A stretch of DNA of 64,000 bases from Citrobacter sp. RHB25-C09 (GTDB lineage: Bacteria; Pseudomonadota; Gammaproteobacteria; Enterobacterales; Enterobacteriaceae), in assembly GCF_013836145.1 (NCBI RefSeq), contig NZ_CP057483.1:1674001-1738000 (forward strand), in the 5' to 3' direction. A program made the translations under genes and the position numbers. The notes beneath the pieces were generated by a model that saw only the letters and a list, made by a program, of their open reading frames with translations, had not been told where the DNA came from and made no database searches. Below are positions 8,923-19,170 of this stretch, one piece after another. Position 1 is the first letter of the stretch; every line of letters begins with the position of its first letter.

Positions 8923-9678
8923 TATCCCTTTCAGCCACTGCCAGGTGCGTCCCAGCGTCTCATAACCTACGCGATCGCTATGCATTAGCCAGAAAGGGGA
9001 CGGGATCACGCGCTCCCAGGGATTTAACGGCGAATCGATAGCCAGTTGGTTCGCCGGTGCTGGCAGAGGGTTCAGCCCGGCATGCTGAAAGAAAATCATC
9101 GCTCTGGGTAAATGCGACGCTGAGGTGACTAACAGGAAAGGAGACTGTCCGATCGCCTGCTTCACGGCGGCGGCTTCTTCTTCCGTATCTTTGGGTTGAT
9201 CAAGCGTAATGATGTCGTCTCTGGGTACGCCCAGTGATTCCGCCACCCGCGCGCCCACTTCTGCTGCACTCACCGGATTGGTCTGGGCTTTGCCACCGGT
9301 AAAGATCAGTTTCGACCCCGGATTCGCGCGCCACAGACGAATGCCTTCATTAAGTCGCGGCAAACTGTTGTTAATCAGGTTGGAGCCGGGCGCCCACTGC
9401 GGATTCCAGGTATACCCGCCACCCAGCACCACGATGTATTCTATTTTCTGCGATCCCTGCCAGGTGGGATAAGTGTCTTCAATGGGACGTAGCAGACGAT
9501 CGGCGACAGGCTGCACACTAAGTAGCAGCAAGGCCAGCCATCCCAGGCTGATAAAAACTCGCCCGGTTTTCTGAAAGCGGCTGAACCACAACAATAAGAG
9601 GCCCACGCCGATGACGAGCAACAGAAAAGGAAGCGGCAGCAGCATACCGCCAATCACTTTCTTGAGCGTAAAAAGCAT
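8899..9678 (-). CDS. elyC: Envelope biogenesis factor ElyC
   Basis: DUF218 protein of 259 residues, formerly YcbC. In E. coli it is needed for peptidoglycan assembly at low temperature and is linked to lipid-carrier metabolism. Two hydrophobic segments near the N-terminus (about 5-30 and 35-55) anchor a domain that starts with the VVLGGGYTW motif and faces the periplasm. It is convergent with ycbJ and overlaps its tail. It diverges from cmoM, with about 135 bases between them for both promoters. Confidence 0.92.
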   Translation of the reverse strand: MLFTLKKVIGGMLLPLPFLLLVIGVGLLLLWFSRFQKTGRVFISLGWLALLLLSVQPVADRLLRPIEDTYPTWQGSQKIEYIVVLGGGYTWNPQWAPGSNLINNSLPRLNEGIRLWRANPGSKLIFTGGKAQTNPVSAAEVGARVAESLGVPRDDIITLDQPKDTEEEAAAVKQAIGQSPFLLVTSASHLPRAMIFFQHAGLNPLPAPANQLAIDSPLNPWERVIPSPFWLMHSDRVGYETLGRTWQWLKGISGEPGEE

Positions 9679-9813
9679 CCTTTTTGGTTCCTTTTTTAAC
9701 CATACAGCAAGAGAATAATCAGGATATTACACCAGACAGGTTCATTCTCTGCGCGGGTGTGACAAAATAGCGGTTTTATCAGAGAAGCCCTAGTCCAGCC
9801 TGTGGAGAGACCA

Positions 9814-10593
9814 ATGCGGGATCGCAATTTTGATGACATTGCTGAAAAGTTTTCCCGTAATATTTACGGCACGACCAAAGGTCAGCTTAGACAAGCGATT
9901 CTGTGGCAGGATCTTGACCTCTTGCTGGCGGAGTCTGGAACGCAGAAATTACGCGTACTGGATGCCGGTGGCGGTGAAGGACAGACGGCGATCAAAATGG
10001 CGGAGCGCGGTCATCACGTGACGCTGTGCGATCTATCCGCTGAAATGATTGACCGTGCGAAGCAGGCGGCAGAGGCAAAAGGTGTGAGCGAGAACATGCA
10101 TTTTATACAATGCGCCGCTCAGGACGTTGCTTCGCATTTGGAAAGCCCCGTTGATCTGATATTGTTTCACGCTGTGCTGGAGTGGGTGGCAGAGCCGGTT
10201 GGCGTGTTAGAAACCCTGTGGTCGGTATTGCGTCCCGGCGGTGCGCTGTCGTTAATGTTCTACAATGCCAACGGCCTGTTGATGCACAACATGGTGGCGG
10301 GAAACTTTGACTACGTGCAGGTAGGGATGCCGAAACGTAAGAAACGGACATTGTCGCCTGACTACCCACGAGAGCCAAATCAGGTTTACCAGTGGCTGGA
10401 ACAGATTGGCTGGCAGATAACCGGGAAAACCGGGGTGCGTGTGTTTCACGACTATCTGCGTGAAAAACATCAGCAACGTGAATGTTATGAGATGCTACTT
10501 GAATTAGAATCGCGGTATTGTCGTCTTGAGCCGTATATCAGCCTGGGTCGCTATATTCACGTCACTGCACGTAAACCGCAGATGGAAGGATAA
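9814..10593 (+). CDS. cmoM: tRNA cmo5U methyltransferase CmoM
   Basis: SAM-dependent methyltransferase (formerly SmtA) that methylates 5-carboxymethoxyuridine at the wobble position of certain tRNAs. It is 259 residues. The SAM-binding motif VLDAGGGEGQT spans 48-58. The ATG at 9814 is chosen because GGAGAG lies at 9804-9809; a GTG at 9802 would overlap that site. It is the first gene of the cmoM-mukF-mukE-mukB operon and ends three bases before mukF. Confidence 0.96.
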   Translation: MRDRNFDDIAEKFSRNIYGTTKGQLRQAILWQDLDLLLAESGTQKLRVLDAGGGEGQTAIKMAERGHHVTLCDLSAEMIDRAKQAAEAKGVSENMHFIQCAAQDVASHLESPVDLILFHAVLEWVAEPVGVLETLWSVLRPGGALSLMFYNANGLLMHNMVAGNFDYVQVGMPKRKKRTLSPDYPREPNQVYQWLEQIGWQITGKTGVRVFHDYLREKHQQRECYEMLLELESRYCRLEPYISLGRYIHVTARKPQMEG

Positions 10594-10596
10594 TTT

Positions 10597-11919
10597 ATGA
10601 GTGAATTTTCCCAGACAGTCCCCGAACTGGTTGCCTGGGCCAGAAAAAATGACTTCTCTCTCACGCTGCCGGTGGACCGACTGTCGTTTCTGCTGGCGGT
10701 TGCCACGCTGAACGGCGAACGCCTGGACGGCGAGATGAGTGAAGGTGAACTGGTGGATGCATTCCGCCATGTCAGTGATGCGTTTGAGCAAACCAGCGAA
10801 ACCATCGGCGTGCGCGCAAACAATGCGATCAACGATATGGTTCGTCAACGTCTGCTGAACCGCTTTACCAGTGAACTGGCCGAAGGTAACGCTATTTATC
10901 GTCTGACGCCGCTTGGCATAGGCATTACCGATTACTATATCCGTCAGCGTGAATTTTCTACGCTGCGTTTGTCGATGCAACTTTCCATTGTCGCTGGCGA
11001 ACTGAAACGCGCAGCGGATGCGGCTGACGAAGGTGGCGATGAATTCCACTGGCACCGCAATGTCTACGCACCGCTGAAATATTCGGTGGCGGAGATTTTC
11101 GACAGTATCGATCTCACGCAGCGCATTATGGATGAGCAGCAGCAGCAGGTAAAAGATGACATTGCCCAACTGCTGAATAAAGACTGGCGTGCCGCGATTT
11201 CAAGCTGTGAAATGTTGCTTTCTGAAACTTCCGGCACCCTGCGTGAACTGCAGGATACCCTGGAAGCGGCTGGCGATAAGCTTCAGGCGCACCTGTTACG
11301 AATTCAGGACGCGACGCTCGCTCACGACGATCTGCATTTTGTCGATCGTCTGGTGTTCGATCTGCAAAGTAAGCTCGATCGTATTATTAGCTGGGGCCAG
11401 CAATCGATCGACCTGTGGATCGGTTACGACCGCCATGTGCACAAATTTATCCGTACCGCGATCGACATGGATAAAAACCGCGTCTTTGCCCAGCGTCTGC
11501 GTCAGTCGGTGCAGACCTACTTCGATGAACCATGGGCACTGACATACGCCAACGCCGACCGTCTGCTGGATATGCGCGACGAAGAGATGGCGTTACGCGA
11601 TGAAGAGGTTACCGGGGAACTTCCGCCGGATTTAGAGTACGAAGAGTTTAACGAGATCCGTGAACAACTGGCGGCGATCATCGAAGAGCAGTTGGTCATC
11701 TATAAATCCCGGCAGGCACCTCTGGATCTCGGCCTGGTAGTGCGCGAATATCTGGCGCAATACCCGCGTGCGCGCCACTTTGACGTTGCGCGTGTTGTTA
11801 TCGATCAGGCGGTACGTCTTGGCGTAGCGCAAGCAGATTTCACCGGACTGCCAGCCAAATGGCAGCCGATTAATGATTACGGAGCCAAGGTACAGGCGCA
11901 TGTCATTGACAAATATTGA
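10597..11919 (+). CDS. mukF: Condensin kleisin subunit MukF
   Basis: Kleisin of the MukBEF condensin, which links two MukB heads and carries MukE dimers. It is 440 residues, the usual length. An N-terminal winged-helix dimerisation domain is followed by a long helical middle region and a C-terminal winged helix that contacts the MukB head. It starts three bases after cmoM and overlaps the first 20 bases of mukE, so the subunits are probably translationally coupled. Confidence 0.98.
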   Translation: MSEFSQTVPELVAWARKNDFSLTLPVDRLSFLLAVATLNGERLDGEMSEGELVDAFRHVSDAFEQTSETIGVRANNAINDMVRQRLLNRFTSELAEGNAIYRLTPLGIGITDYYIRQREFSTLRLSMQLSIVAGELKRAADAADEGGDEFHWHRNVYAPLKYSVAEIFDSIDLTQRIMDEQQQQVKDDIAQLLNKDWRAAISSCEMLLSETSGTLRELQDTLEAAGDKLQAHLLRIQDATLAHDDLHFVDRLVFDLQSKLDRIISWGQQSIDLWIGYDRHVHKFIRTAIDMDKNRVFAQRLRQSVQTYFDEPWALTYANADRLLDMRDEEMALRDEEVTGELPPDLEYEEFNEIREQLAAIIEEQLVIYKSRQAPLDLGLVVREYLAQYPRARHFDVARVVIDQAVRLGVAQADFTGLPAKWQPINDYGAKVQAHVIDKY

Positions 11920-12604
11920 ACAAGTGATGCCGGTTAAGCTGGCGCAGGCGCTGGCGAATCCGTTATTTCCGGCGCTGGATAGCGCATTACGCTCAGGTCG
12001 CCATGTTGGCCTGGATGAGCTGGATAATCATGCCTTTTTAATGGATTTCCAGGATTACCTGGAAGAGTTTTATAGTCGCTATAACGTGGAGTTAATTCGT
12101 GCGCCGGAAGGGTTTTTCTACCTGCGTCCGCGTTCAACGACGCTCATTCCGCGTTCCGTCCTGTCCGAACTGGACATGATGGTGGGCAAAATCCTCTGTT
12201 ATCTCTATCTCAGTCCCGAGCGACTGGCGAACGAGGGGATTTTTACTCAGCAGGAGCTGTATGACGAACTTCTGACGCTGGCCGACGAAGCCAAACTGTT
12301 GAAACTGGTGAATAACCGTTCGACCGGCTCCGATGTGGACCGTCAAAAACTCCAGGAAAAAATGCGTTCATCTTTAAACCGCCTGCGCCGCTTAGGCATG
12401 GTGTGGTTTATGGGACATGACAGCAGCAAATTCCGCATTACGGAATCGGTATTCCGCTTTGGCGCGGACGTACGTAGCGGTGACGATCCGCGAGAAGCGC
12501 AGCGCCGCTTGATCCGTGATGGTGAAGCGATGCCAATCGAAAACCATCTACAGCTCAATGATGAGAGCGACGATAATCAGGCGGACAGTGGAGAAGAAGA
12601 ATAA
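11900..12604 (+). CDS. mukE: Condensin subunit MukE
   Basis: Winged-helix (kite) subunit of MukBEF that binds MukF and DNA. The ATG at 11900 gives MSLTNIEQVM and 234 residues, which matches the known protein. An upstream in-frame ATG at 11873 would add nine residues inside mukF and has no better ribosome site. The C-terminus is strongly acidic (NDESDDNQADSGEEE). Its TAA stop shares one base with the mukB ATG. Confidence 0.97.
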   Translation: MSLTNIEQVMPVKLAQALANPLFPALDSALRSGRHVGLDELDNHAFLMDFQDYLEEFYSRYNVELIRAPEGFFYLRPRSTTLIPRSVLSELDMMVGKILCYLYLSPERLANEGIFTQQELYDELLTLADEAKLLKLVNNRSTGSDVDRQKLQEKMRSSLNRLRRLGMVWFMGHDSSKFRITESVFRFGADVRSGDDPREAQRRLIRDGEAMPIENHLQLNDESDDNQADSGEEE

Positions 12605-15600
12605 TGATTGAACGCGGTAAATTTCGCTCACTTACGCTGATTAACTGGAACGGTTTTTTTGCCCGTACTTTTGACCTTGATGAACTGGTCACCACGCTCT
12701 CCGGGGGGAACGGGGCGGGTAAATCCACGACAATGGCGGCATTTGTTACGGCGCTTATTCCGGACTTAACGCTTCTGCACTTCCGTAACACGACCGAAGC
12801 GGGGGCCACCAGTGGTTCACGTGATAAAGGCCTGCACGGTAAGCTAAAAGCTGGCGTCTGTTATTCGATGCTCGATACCATCAACTCACGCCATCAGCGC
12901 GTGGTGGTTGGTGTACGTCTGCAGCAGGTCGCAGGGCGTGACCGAAAAGTTGATATCAAACCTTTTGCCATTCAGGGCTTGCCAATGTCGGTTCAGCCGA
13001 CACAACTGGTCACTGAAGCGCTTAATGAACGTCAGGCGCGTGTCTTGCCGCTTACCGAGTTAAAAGAGAAGCTCGACGAGATGGAAGGGGTGCAGTTTAA
13101 GCAATTTAACTCCATCACTGATTACCACTCCCTGATGTTTGACTTAGGCATCATTGCTCGTCGTCTGCGCACCGCTTCTGACCGTAGTAAGTTCTATCGA
13201 CTGATTGAGGCCTCGCTGTACGGCGGGATTTCCAGTGCAATTACCCGTTCTCTGCGTGACTATCTGCTGCCGGAAAACAGCGGTGTGCGCAAGGCATTCC
13301 AGGACATGGAAGCCGCGCTGCGTGAAAACCGCCTGACGCTGGAAGCCATTCGCGTTACCCAGTCCGATCGCGATCTGTTTAAGCATCTGATTAGCGAAGC
13401 CACTAACTACGTGGCGGCAGACTACATGCGGCATGCGAATGAACGACGGATCCATCTGGATAAAGCGCTGGAGTACCGTCGTGAACTGCACGCATCACGT
13501 AAGCAACTGGCGGCAGAGCAGTATAAGCATGTTGACATGGCGCGTGAATTGGGTGAACACAACGGTGCCGAGGGCGATCTTGAAGCCGATTACCAGGCTG
13601 CCAGCGATCACCTGAACCTGGTGCAAACCGCGCTCCGCCAGCAGGAAAAAATTGAACGCTATGAAGCGGATCTCGATGAATTGCAGATCCGTCTGGAAGA
13701 GCAAAACGAAGTGGTGGCAGAAGCCGCCGATCGTCAGGAAGAGAACGAAGCGCGGGCTGAAGCGGCTGAGCTGGAAGTGGATGAGCTGAAGAGCCAGCTT
13801 GCTGACTACCAGCAGGCGCTGGACGTTCAGCAGACCCGCGCCATTCAGTACAACCAGGCGATTACCGCGTTAGAACGCGCCAAAGCGCTGTGCCATCTGC
13901 CGGATCTCACCGCAGACAGCGCGGCGGAATGGCTGGAAACCTTCCAGGCGAAAGAGCAAGTAGCAACTGAAAAACTGCTTTCACTGGAACAGAAAATGAG
14001 CGTCGCGCAGACTGCGCACAGCCAGTTTGAACAGGCATATCAGCTGGTGGTGGCGATCAACGGTCCGCTGGCGCGTAATGAAGCCTGGGAAGTGGCGCGT
14101 GAACTGCTGCGTGACGGGGTGAATCAGCGTCACCTGGCAGAACAGGTGCAGCCTTTGCGGATGCGTCTGAGCGAACTGGAACAGCGTCTCCATGAGCAAC
14201 AGGAAGCCGAACGACTGCTGGCGGAATTCTGCAAACGCCAGGGGAAAAATTTCGATATTGATGAGCTGGAAGCCCTGCATCATGAGCTGGAAGCTCGTAT
14301 TGCCTCGCTCTCTGACAGCGTGTCAAATGCGCATGAACAGCGTATGGCGCTGCGCCAGGAGCAGGAACAGCTCCAGTCCCGCATTCAGCATTTAATGCAG
14401 CGTGCGCCGGTATGGCTCGCAGCGCAGAACAGTCTGAGCCAGCTCAGCGAGCAGTGCGGTGAAGAGTTTACCTCCAGTCAGGAAGTGACCGAATATCTGC
14501 AACAGCTGCTTGAGCGCGAGCGCGAAGCGATTGTTGAACGTGATGAAGTTGGCGCGCGGAAAAATGCGGTCGATGAAGAGATCGAGCGTTTAAGCCAGCC
14601 TGGCGGTTCTGAAGATCCGCGCCTGAACGCGCTGGCGGAGCGTTTTGGCGGCGTGTTGCTGTCTGAAATCTATGACGACGTCAGCCTTGACGACGCACCG
14701 TACTTCTCCGCGTTATACGGTCCGTCACGTCATGCCATTGTGGTGCCGGATCTCTCGCTGGTCGCCGATCAACTGGAAGGCCTGACGGATTGCCCGGAAG
14801 ATTTATATCTGATCGAAGGGGATCCGCAGTCGTTCGATGACAGCGTTTACAATGTCGACGAACTGGAAAAAGCGGTGGTGGTGAAGACTGCCGATCGTCA
14901 GTGGCGCTATTCGCGTTTCCCGTCCGTACCGCTGTTTGGCCGCGCGGCGCGTGAAAACCGTATCGAAAACCTGCATGCAGAGCGTGAAGGGCTGTCTGAG
15001 CGTTTTGCCACGCTCTCCTTTGACGTTCAAAAAACTCAGCGTCTGCATCAGGCGTTCAGCCGCTTTATCGGTAGCCATCTCGCGGTGGCGTTTGACGCCG
15101 ACCCGGAAGCCGAAATTCGTCAGCTTAATAGCCGACGCGTTGAGTTGGAGCGTGCGCTGACCAACCATGAAAATGATAACCAGCAGCAGCGTCTCCAGTA
15201 CGAGCAGGCGAAAGAGGGCGTTTCAGCACTCAACCGCCTGTTGCCGCGTCTGACGTTGTTGGCAGACGACAGCCTGGCCGATCGCGTGGAAGAGATCCGC
15301 GAGCGTCTGGATGAAGCTCAGGAGGCCGCGCGCTTTGTTCAGCAGTACGGTAACCAACTCGCGAAACTGGAACCGGTAGTTTCAGTACTGCAAAGCGATC
15401 CTGAGCAGTTTGAACAGCTTAAAGAAGATTATGCCTATTCCCAGCAGACCCAGCGTGAAGCTCGCCAACAGGCGTTTGCGCTCACCGAAGTGGTTCAGCG
15501 TCGCGCGCATTTTGGTTACTCTGATTCCGCAGAAATGCTCAGCGGCAACAGCGATTTGAATGAAAAGCTGCGCGAACGTCTGGAACACGCGGAAGCTGAA

Positions 15601-17064
15601 CGTACGCGCGCCCGTGAGGCCTTACGTGGTCATGCTGCGCAATTAAGCCAGTACAATCAGGTCATGGCGTCGCTGAAAAGCTCGTATGACACCAAAAAAG
15701 AGCTGCTTAATGATTTGCAGCGTGAATTACAGGATATCGGCGTGCGTGCCGATAGCGGTGCCGAAGAGCGCGCGCGTATTCGTCGCGATGAATTGCATGC
15801 ACAACTGAGCAATAACCGCGCACGGCGTAATCAGCTCGAAAAAGCGTTGACCTTCTGCGAAGCGGAAATGGATAACCTGACGCGCAAACTGCGCAAGCTT
15901 GAGCGTGATTATTTTGAAATGCGCGAGCAGGTGGTGACAGCGAAAGCGGGCTGGTGCGCCGTCATGCGGATGGTGAAAGATAATGGCGTTGAGCGTCGTC
16001 TGCACCGTCGCGAACTGGCGTATCTCTCCGGGGATGATTTGCGCTCCATGTCGGATAAAGCGCTTGGTGCGCTGCGTCTGGCGGTGGCGGATAACGAACA
16101 TCTGCGCGACGTTCTGCGCATGTCTGAAGATCCGAAACGTCCCGAACGCAAAATCCAGTTCTTCGTTGCAGTCTATCAGCATCTGCGTGAACGAATCCGT
16201 CAGGATATTATCCGTACCGACGATCCGGTTGAAGCCATCGAACAGATGGAAATTGAACTGGGACGTCTGACCGAAGAGCTGACCTCCCGTGAACAGAAGC
16301 TGGCGATCAGCTCCCGTAGCGTCGCGAATATCATTCGCAAGACGATTCAGCGCGAGCAGAATCGTATTCGTCAGCTCAACCAGGGTTTGCAGAGCGTCTC
16401 GTTCGGCCAGGTGAATAGCGTGCGTCTGAATGTGAATGTGCGTGAGAGCCATGCCACGTTGTTGGAAGTGCTTTCTGAACAGCACGAGCAGCATCAGGAT
16501 CTGTTCAACAGTAACCGACTGACCTTCTCGGAAGCGCTGGCGAAGCTGTATCAACGTCTGAACCCGCAAATTGATATGGGGCAGCGTACGCCGCAGACCA
16601 TCGGTGAGGAGTTGCTGGATTACCGTAACTATCTGGAAATGGAAGTCGAAGTTAACCGTGGTTCCGATGGCTGGCTGCGTGCGGAATCTGGTGCGCTGTC
16701 AACCGGTGAAGCGATCGGTACCGGGATGTCAATCCTGGTCATGGTTGTCCAGAGTTGGGAAGATGAAGCGCGCCGTCTGCGCGGCAAAGACATTTCGCCG
16801 TGTCGTCTGCTGTTCCTCGATGAAGCGGCACGTCTGGATGCGCGCTCTATTGCGACCTTATTCGAACTGTGTGAACGTTTGCAGATGCAGCTTATCATCG
16901 CAGCGCCAGAAAATATCAGTCCGGAGAAGGGCACCACTTACAAACTGGTGCGTAAAGTCTTCCAGAACACGGAACACGTTCATGTCGTTGGGCTGCGCGG
17001 CTTTGCGCCGCAGCTTGCTGAGCCGCTTCCCGGCACCGCAGATGCCCCGTCAGAAGCGGGGTAA
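12604..17064 (+). CDS. mukB: Condensin SMC-like ATPase MukB
   Basis: SMC-like motor of the MukBEF chromosome-organising complex. It is 1486 residues. An N-terminal Walker A, GGNGAGKS, is at 34-41. Long coiled coils run to about residue 640 and from about 790 to 1200, with a hinge between them that binds topoisomerase IV. The C-terminal signature has Ser1366 (LSTGEA), and Walker B has Asp1406-Glu1407, the positions known to be needed for ATP hydrolysis. It is the last gene of its operon and is closed by a terminator at 17073. Confidence 0.99.
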   Translation: MIERGKFRSLTLINWNGFFARTFDLDELVTTLSGGNGAGKSTTMAAFVTALIPDLTLLHFRNTTEAGATSGSRDKGLHGKLKAGVCYSMLDTINSRHQRVVVGVRLQQVAGRDRKVDIKPFAIQGLPMSVQPTQLVTEALNERQARVLPLTELKEKLDEMEGVQFKQFNSITDYHSLMFDLGIIARRLRTASDRSKFYRLIEASLYGGISSAITRSLRDYLLPENSGVRKAFQDMEAALRENRLTLEAIRVTQSDRDLFKHLISEATNYVAADYMRHANERRIHLDKALEYRRELHASRKQLAAEQYKHVDMARELGEHNGAEGDLEADYQAASDHLNLVQTALRQQEKIERYEADLDELQIRLEEQNEVVAEAADRQEENEARAEAAELEVDELKSQLADYQQALDVQQTRAIQYNQAITALERAKALCHLPDLTADSAAEWLETFQAKEQVATEKLLSLEQKMSVAQTAHSQFEQAYQLVVAINGPLARNEAWEVARELLRDGVNQRHLAEQVQPLRMRLSELEQRLHEQQEAERLLAEFCKRQGKNFDIDELEALHHELEARIASLSDSVSNAHEQRMALRQEQEQLQSRIQHLMQRAPVWLAAQNSLSQLSEQCGEEFTSSQEVTEYLQQLLEREREAIVERDEVGARKNAVDEEIERLSQPGGSEDPRLNALAERFGGVLLSEIYDDVSLDDAPYFSALYGPSRHAIVVPDLSLVADQLEGLTDCPEDLYLIEGDPQSFDDSVYNVDELEKAVVVKTADRQWRYSRFPSVPLFGRAARENRIENLHAEREGLSERFATLSFDVQKTQRLHQAFSRFIGSHLAVAFDADPEAEIRQLNSRRVELERALTNHENDNQQQRLQYEQAKEGVSALNRLLPRLTLLADDSLADRVEEIRERLDEAQEAARFVQQYGNQLAKLEPVVSVLQSDPEQFEQLKEDYAYSQQTQREARQQAFALTEVVQRRAHFGYSDSAEMLSGNSDLNEKLRERLEHAEAERTRAREALRGHAAQLSQYNQVMASLKSSYDTKKELLNDLQRELQDIGVRADSGAEERARIRRDELHAQLSNNRARRNQLEKALTFCEAEMDNLTRKLRKLERDYFEMREQVVTAKAGWCAVMRMVKDNGVERRLHRRELAYLSGDDLRSMSDKALGALRLAVADNEHLRDVLRMSEDPKRPERKIQFFVAVYQHLRERIRQDIIRTDDPVEAIEQMEIELGRLTEELTSREQKLAISSRSVANIIRKTIQREQNRIRQLNQGLQSVSFGQVNSVRLNVNVRESHATLLEVLSEQHEQHQDLFNSNRLTFSEALAKLYQRLNPQIDMGQRTPQTIGEELLDYRNYLEMEVEVNRGSDGWLRAESGALSTGEAIGTGMSILVMVVQSWEDEARRLRGKDISPCRLLFLDEAARLDARSIATLFELCERLQMQLIIAAPENISPEKGTTYKLVRKVFQNTEHVHVVGLRGFAPQLAEPLPGTADAPSEAG

Positions 17065-17072
17065 ACCACTCA

Positions 17073-17098
17073 GGGCGGCAGGATTGCCGCCTTATTTA
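17073..17098 (+). terminator. Terminator of the muk operon
   Basis: Arms GGCGGCA (17074-17080) and TGCCGCC (17085-17091) with a GGAT loop, followed by a T-rich tail TTATTTAATT. Confidence 0.75.
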
Positions 17099-17236
17099 AT
17101 TCTGAAATACATTATTTAAGATGCATTTTCTTTAATCTTCTTTACATTAGGTTAGGCAATCACATATCAGCCTTTCTATAATGAAAGAAAGCTCCGGTAA
17201 ATGTGAGCACGTTGTAATGTAACCAGAGGGCAAGGG

Positions 17237-18994
17237 ATGTTGCTTAATAAATTTGGTGGTCGTCGGCTGTCGGCAATGAGTATATGCCTGGCCGTAGCAT
17301 TCGGTCCGCTTTTCAGTGTTCAGGCAGATGAGCCTGAAGTTATTCCCGGCGACAGCCCGGCTGTCGTCAGTGAGCAAAACCTGGCTCAGCCACAAACGCA
17401 ATCCGTCGCGACTGCAGTTATGGCGGGAGTGCAACAGCTCCCCGAAGGCGCGGCAGAGAAGGCCCGCGCTGCGTTACAGTCGCAACTGCCATCCGGCTAC
17501 ACCCCCGTTTATATGAACCAACTGGAACTGCTGTATGCCGCACGTGACATGAAACCCATGTGGGAAAATCGTGACGCGGTTAAGGCATTCCAGCAGCAGT
17601 TAGCAGAAGTGGCAATTGCGGGGTTCCAGCCGCAGTTCACGACCTGGGTGTCACTCCTGACTGACCCTTCAGTGACGGGACTGTCGCGCGAACTGGTGCT
17701 GTCTGACGCGATGATGGGGTATCTCCATTTCATCGCCAACATTCCGGTAAAAGGCAATCGCTGGCTCTACAGCAGTAAGCCGTATGCGCTGACCACGCCG
17801 CCGCTGTCAGTGATTAACCAGTGGCAGGTCGCGCTGGACAATGGTCAACTGCCTGCGTTTATTAGCCAACTTGCGCCGCAGCATCCTCAGTATGCGGCGA
17901 TGCATGCGTCGCTCGTCAAACTGGTAGAAGATTCGCGCCCTTGGCCACAAATCGCCAGTAAGGTAACGCTCAGACCGGGGCAATGGAGTAACGACGTGCC
18001 GGCGCTGCGTGAAATTTTACAGCGCACCGGGATGCTTGAAGGCGAGCCAGACATTGCCTTACCGGGAGATGAAACGCCAGCCATTCGTGCCGCCTATGAC
18101 AAAGAGTTGGTTGAGGCAGTTAAACGCTTCCAGAGCTGGCAAGGTCTGGGCGCTGATGGGGCCATTGGACCGGCGACCCGTAACTGGCTGAATGTGACAC
18201 CGGCTCAGCGGGCAGGGGTTTTGGCGCTTAACATCCAGCGTTTGCGTCTGCTTCCGGGCGAACTTACCACCGGGATCATGGTGAATATTCCGGCGTATTC
18301 GCTGGTCTACTACCAGAACGGAAATGAGGTTCTGGCTTCGCGAGTGATTGTCGGTCGACCGGACCGAAAAACGCCCATGATGAGCAGCGCGCTCAATAAT
18401 GTTGTCGTGAACCCGCCGTGGAACGTCCCGCCGACGCTGGCACGCAAGGACATCCTGCCGAAACTGTGGAATGATCCTGGCTATCTGGAACGCCATGGTT
18501 ATACCGTCATGCGTGGCTGGAATAGCCGGGAAGCGCTTGACCCATGGCAAATTGACTGGTCCACGATTACACCGTCAAATCTGCCGTTCCGTTTCCAGCA
18601 GGCGCCAGGTGCACATAACTCTCTGGGTCGGTATAAATTCAATATGCCAAGCTCAGACGCCATTTATTTGCATGACACGCCTAATCACGGTTTGTTTCAG
18701 AAAGATACTCGTGCGCTAAGCTCTGGCTGCGTACGGGTAAATAAAGCGTCTGAGCTTGCAAATATGTTGCTCCAGGACGCGGGCTGGAACGATACGCGAA
18801 TATCGGATGCCCTCAGGCAGGGTGATACCCGCTACGTCAATATCCGCCAGACGATACCGGTAAACCTCTACTATCTGACAGCCTTTGTCGGCGCGGATGG
18901 CCGGACCCAGTATCGTACAGATATTTACAATTACGATCTCACAGCGCGATCCAGTGCACAAATTGTGGTAAAAGCAGAACAATTAATCAGATAA
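17237..18994 (+). CDS. ldtD: L,D-transpeptidase LdtD
   Basis: Periplasmic YkuD-family enzyme (YcbB) that forms 3-3 crosslinks in peptidoglycan and can give beta-lactam tolerance. It is 585 residues. A signal peptide ends near residue 30. A scaffold domain follows, then a peptidoglycan-binding repeat (LVEAVKRFQSWQGLGADG) and the catalytic block SSGCVRV with Cys498 as nucleophile. E. coli LdtD as I recall it has 615 residues with the Cys at 528. The missing 30 residues map to the linker after the LPGDETP motif, before the peptidoglycan-binding domain. The ATG at 17237 follows a purine-rich GAGGGCAAGGG. Confidence 0.96.
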   Translation: MLLNKFGGRRLSAMSICLAVAFGPLFSVQADEPEVIPGDSPAVVSEQNLAQPQTQSVATAVMAGVQQLPEGAAEKARAALQSQLPSGYTPVYMNQLELLYAARDMKPMWENRDAVKAFQQQLAEVAIAGFQPQFTTWVSLLTDPSVTGLSRELVLSDAMMGYLHFIANIPVKGNRWLYSSKPYALTTPPLSVINQWQVALDNGQLPAFISQLAPQHPQYAAMHASLVKLVEDSRPWPQIASKVTLRPGQWSNDVPALREILQRTGMLEGEPDIALPGDETPAIRAAYDKELVEAVKRFQSWQGLGADGAIGPATRNWLNVTPAQRAGVLALNIQRLRLLPGELTTGIMVNIPAYSLVYYQNGNEVLASRVIVGRPDRKTPMMSSALNNVVVNPPWNVPPTLARKDILPKLWNDPGYLERHGYTVMRGWNSREALDPWQIDWSTITPSNLPFRFQQAPGAHNSLGRYKFNMPSSDAIYLHDTPNHGLFQKDTRALSSGCVRVNKASELANMLLQDAGWNDTRISDALRQGDTRYVNIRQTIPVNLYYLTAFVGADGRTQYRTDIYNYDLTARSSAQIVVKAEQLIR

Positions 18995-19170
18995 ATGAAG
19001 AAGTTCTGATAAATATGTTGTCGTAATAAATAGCAAAAACGGGGTGCTTGTCTGGAGGCCCCGCCATTGCTGGGGTTAGGCCACCTTGACGGCAGCTTTT
19101 TTGCCAGTTAAGGTGCCCTACGTGCGCTGTAGCATATAGACGATAACATTGACTTGTAGACCTTAATACC

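Noticed and set aside
15727..16569. Open frame of 280 codons on the minus strand
   Set aside because: Antisense to the mukB coiled-coil region, where high-GC third positions keep the opposite strand open.
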